From: Candidatus Atribacteria bacterium
Lineage (GTDB): Bacteria > Atribacterota > Atribacteria > Atribacterales > Atribacteraceae
Length of the DNA stretch: 16,559 nucleotides
Reading direction: 5' to 3'
Assembly (NCBI GenBank): GCA_026390275.1
Contig: JAPLGF010000179.1
Location: 1-16,559 of the forward strand
Of the stretch, positions 15,047 to 16,559 are shown piece after piece (within the stretch, counting starts at the first letter, position 1; each line of letters starts with the position of its first letter). The notes under the pieces are model-generated. The model saw only the letters and a list, made by a program, of their open reading frames with translations. It made no database searches and was not told the origin of the DNA. The translations under genes and the position numbers were made by a program.

Positions 15047-16129
15047 ATGACTGGCTATGATCGAATCATGGCTGCCCTGGTAGGAAAACCGACCGATATT
15101 CTTCCCTACATCGATGGTTTTGATTGTTTAGAAGCCCGTTTAGCGTTTTTTGGTCCTCAGGTCATGGCTGGCAGCTGGGAAGAAATCGCGCTTTTCGAAG
15201 CAGAGCTCTTTCAATCTGATTGGGTGATCATTCCGGCTCCACTCAACATTCCGGGGGGACCGGGAATATTTTGTGATGTTTTAACCGAAGATGAAACTCA
15301 TCTACTGATACGGACATTTTTTGGTGGTATCTGGTATTGGCGGAAAAAACCCTATTATGCCAAGGCGTTTTATAACCCGGTCAGGTGGATTGAAGACTTT
15401 GACAAGATACCCGATCCAGACTGGGAATCGCTTCGTAAACGGATAAAGGCCTTGAAAGAACCAGTGAGGAAGCTAAAGGATCGGGGATATTTTGTCACCA
15501 TGGAAGGGAAGGGTTCTTTTGAATCAGCCTGGATGCTTTTTCGGGGGTTGGAAGAAACCTGGATGGATATCGGATCAGAACCGGAGTTGGTCAAAAAGAT
15601 GTCCAGTCGGGCAGTGGATGCGGTGATCAAGCTGGCATTGATGGTGGTCGATGAATGTGACGTTGATGGTCTCTGGATTACCAATGATATGGGAACTCAA
15701 ACTGCGTCCTATTTCAGTCCAAAAAGCTACCGGGAATTGTTTAAAGAAAATGATCAGAAAATTGTTCAGGCGCTTCATTCCCGGGGAAAAAAGGTAATGT
15801 TCCATTCCCATGGAAAGGTTATGTCTCTCTTTGAAGACTTTGTTGACGCCGGTTTTGACTCCATCGACCCTCTGGATGCCTATGATGGTATGGATTTTAA
15901 AGCCATAAAAGAAAAATATGGCAAACGGGTTACTCTCAAAGGTGGTATCAGCTGTACCATCGGGCAGATGAAGAAAGAAGAATTACAGAAACATATTCAG
16001 GAAGTGGTTGCCATCGGAGGAGAGGAACGATTCATACTGTCCGGTGCCGGTGGAGTTCCCCCGGAAATGAATCTCCAGAACTTCAACGCCTATCGCGAGT
16101 ATATTTATCAGGCCCGAAGGGGAGATTAG
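15047..16129 (+). CDS. Uroporphyrinogen decarboxylase family protein (corrinoid methyltransferase-like)
   Basis: 360-residue URO-D superfamily TIM barrel. The start is ATG 15047, because AAGGAGG (15032-15038) sits 8 bases upstream; an in-frame ATG at 15029 overlaps that Shine-Dalgarno. URO-D folds include HemE and the MtaA/MtbA/CmuA methylcobamide methyltransferases. Here TNDMGTQTASYFSPKSY (about 208-224) and the segments VMFHSHGKVM (His-x-His) and TLKGGISCTIGQM (single Cys) mark the active-site side. In the methyltransferases the zinc is bound by His-x-Cys and a later Cys; this protein keeps the later Cys but has His-Ser-His, and GAGGVPPEMN stands where a second Gly-Cys segment often occurs. 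No haem genes are nearby, so HemE is unlikely. The substrate is unknown. The 147-base upstream leader has no convincing promoter to my eye (a weak TATACT lies at 14932-14937). Confidence 0.8.
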   Translation: MTGYDRIMAALVGKPTDILPYIDGFDCLEARLAFFGPQVMAGSWEEIALFEAELFQSDWVIIPAPLNIPGGPGIFCDVLTEDETHLLIRTFFGGIWYWRKKPYYAKAFYNPVRWIEDFDKIPDPDWESLRKRIKALKEPVRKLKDRGYFVTMEGKGSFESAWMLFRGLEETWMDIGSEPELVKKMSSRAVDAVIKLALMVVDECDVDGLWITNDMGTQTASYFSPKSYRELFKENDQKIVQALHSRGKKVMFHSHGKVMSLFEDFVDAGFDSIDPLDAYDGMDFKAIKEKYGKRVTLKGGISCTIGQMKKEELQKHIQEVVAIGGEERFILSGAGGVPPEMNLQNFNAYREYIYQARRGD

Positions 16130-16169
16130 AAAAAACTCTTGAAAGATACCCTGATTACCGCCAGATGAA

Positions 16170-16199
16170 ATGGCAATAAATAATATACTTTGTTATAAT
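16170..16199 (+). promoter_or_regulatory. Candidate sigma-70-type promoter
   Basis: A perfect -10 hexamer TATAAT lies at 16194-16199, and ATGGCA (4 of 6 matches to TTGACA) at 16170-16175 with an 18-base spacer. A small dyad GCCA (16160-16163) / TGGC (16171-16174) overlaps the -35, and GACT-TAAG-AGTC follows the -10 at 16201-16212. It would serve the genes to the right of the URO-D protein. By-eye call only. Confidence 0.4.
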
Positions 16200-16225
16200 A
16201 GACTTAAGAGTCTGAAGGGAGGTGG

Positions 16226-16273
16226 GTGAAAAAAGAGAAAGTCTTGAATCTCGGTTCATTTTTTGGTTTTTAA
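16226..16273 (+). CDS. Possible 15-codon leader ORF
   Basis: GTG 16226 is preceded closely by a strong GGGAGGTG-type Shine-Dalgarno (16217-16224) and reads VKKEKVLNLGSFFGF before TAA. It lies just downstream of the candidate promoter and just upstream of the interrupted gene start at 16313. The Shine-Dalgarno spacing is very short (1-2 bases), which weakens the case. It may be a leader peptide or simply chance. Confidence 0.2.
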   Translation: MKKEKVLNLGSFFGF

Positions 16274-16312
16274 AATAGGGTTGATCGCCAATAATGAAGG
16301 GGGAAAATAGTA

Positions 16313-16357
16313 ATGAAAAGAGTTTTTGTAACTACTCAGGTACCCATCTCTTCATAG
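16313..16357 (+). pseudogene. Interrupted gene start, 2-hydroxyacid dehydrogenase-like
   Basis: A good Shine-Dalgarno AAGGGGG (16297-16303) is 9 bases upstream of ATG 16313, which reads MKRVFVTTQVP and then stops after three more codons. The eleven residues closely resemble the usual N-terminus of D-isomer 2-hydroxyacid (glycerate/glyoxylate-type) dehydrogenases, such as MKxVFVTxxIPExGL. After the Pro codon (16345) the similarity ends, and an element encoding a DUF4338-like protein begins not far beyond. The simplest reading is a gene cut by insertion, with the rest right of the window. Eleven residues are thin evidence, so both the family and the interruption are inference. Confidence 0.35.
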
Positions 16358-16559
16358 TATAGCTCCCTTCTCAGAGTAAGGTTAGCCTATCCCCTCCTTC
16401 CTTCCCGCTGGCAAGCCAAAGAACAAGAGAAAAAAGTCCGCTTCCCTCTGGACTCCGGCGGCCTCTTGTGGTAGCATCGGTACATGGAAGAGATGATGGT
16501 GATTCAAGGCCGGTCGTTGAGCACCCAGGACATTGGGATGATCCAAGATCTCCTGGCTG
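16346..16559 (+). mobile_element. Left part of a probable insertion sequence (DUF4338/DruA-like)
   Basis: From about 16346 the sequence changes character: no ORF until 16484, and short inverted repeats (TGGC-AA-GCCA near 16410-16419; AGTCC 16435-16439 with GGACT 16450-16454). A coding start with DUF4338-like sequence follows. The left boundary is guessed from where the interrupted frame at 16313 loses family resemblance. The right end, any terminal inverted repeat and any target duplication are outside the window. Confidence 0.4.
16484..16559 (+). CDS. DUF4338/DruA-like protein, N-terminal fragment
   Basis: The frame is open from ATG 16484 to the window end and reads MEEMMVIQGRSLSTQDIGMI then QDLLA. 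The pattern 'I-Q-G-R-x-(L/V)-S-x-x-D-I-x-x-I-(R/Q)-x-L-(L/M)-A' is how many DUF4338 (PF14236) proteins begin. This family is found in transposase-like insertion elements and in DruA of the Druantia anti-phage system. The preferred start is unclear: ATGs at 16493 and 16496 and GTG 16499 follow GGAAGAG more sensibly. With only 25 residues visible, assignment rests on memory of the family N-terminus. A mobile-element copy is more likely than Druantia, since no Druantia partner is in view. Confidence 0.45.
   Translation, partial: MEEMMVIQGRSLSTQDIGMIQDLLA

Noticed and set aside
1..16559. CRISPR array, tRNA or rRNA genes
   Set aside because: No regularly spaced direct repeats, cloverleaf-like or rRNA-like stretches were seen; nearly all DNA is accounted for by protein genes.

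Overview
The window reads as a bacterial chromosome segment of moderate GC with one long, tightly packed run of 18 plus-strand genes (862-14899). Gaps never exceed about 75 bases and many starts overlap the preceding stop. It is flanked by an A+T-richer lipoprotein gene on the left and a more loosely spaced right end that runs into an insertion-sequence-like element. Ferredoxin-dependent 2-oxoacid oxidoreductase genes and a URO-D/corrinoid-methyltransferase-type protein point to an anaerobe. The order efp - Asp23-like - nusB - ispA - tlyA - nadK - recN resembles Clostridia-type and related anaerobic lineages (Atribacterota or Synergistota are also plausible). The sequence alone does not let me name the phylum.

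Layout. 1-764: the 3' part of a secreted or lipid-anchored protein with a Ser/Thr-rich linker. 862-2898: shikimate genes aroK, aroB, aroQ. 2953-4991: Xaa-Pro aminopeptidase, EF-P and an Asp23/Gls24 protein. 4981-6398: nusB and the prenyl synthase ispA. 6474-9925: tlyA, nadK, recN. 9986-12500: a complete set of four 2-oxoacid:ferredoxin oxidoreductase subunit genes (delta, alpha, beta, gamma; VorDBAC type). 12475-14899: a CBS-ACT protein, a Nudix hydrolase and phosphopentomutase deoB, all translationally coupled. 15047-16129: a URO-D superfamily protein with its own leader. 16130-16559: a promoter-like site, a short gene start that seems to be interrupted, and the left part of an element encoding a DUF4338/DruA-like protein cut by the window edge.

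How the genes work together: the first three make chorismate precursors. The middle block is translation, transcription and cofactor housekeeping (EF-P, NusB, TlyA, NadK, IspA) plus RecN for break repair. The last block is oxidative decarboxylation of branched-chain (or similar) 2-oxoacids to acyl-CoA with reduced ferredoxin. A CBS-ACT protein sits directly behind it as a possible ligand sensor, followed by nucleotide-sugar and pentose salvage.

Most of the window is ordinary core genome, and I found no convincing new defence or biosynthetic system. The points most worth checking are: an apparent in-frame loss of about 28 residues from the conserved core of the oxidoreductase alpha subunit (around 10617); an EF-P with a non-canonical tip loop; a URO-D-family protein lacking the usual metal-site pattern; the A+T-rich Ser/Thr-rich lipoprotein; and the element that appears to have cut a 2-hydroxyacid-dehydrogenase-like gene at its start. 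Several genes use GTG or TTG starts, chosen here from Shine-Dalgarno spacing.
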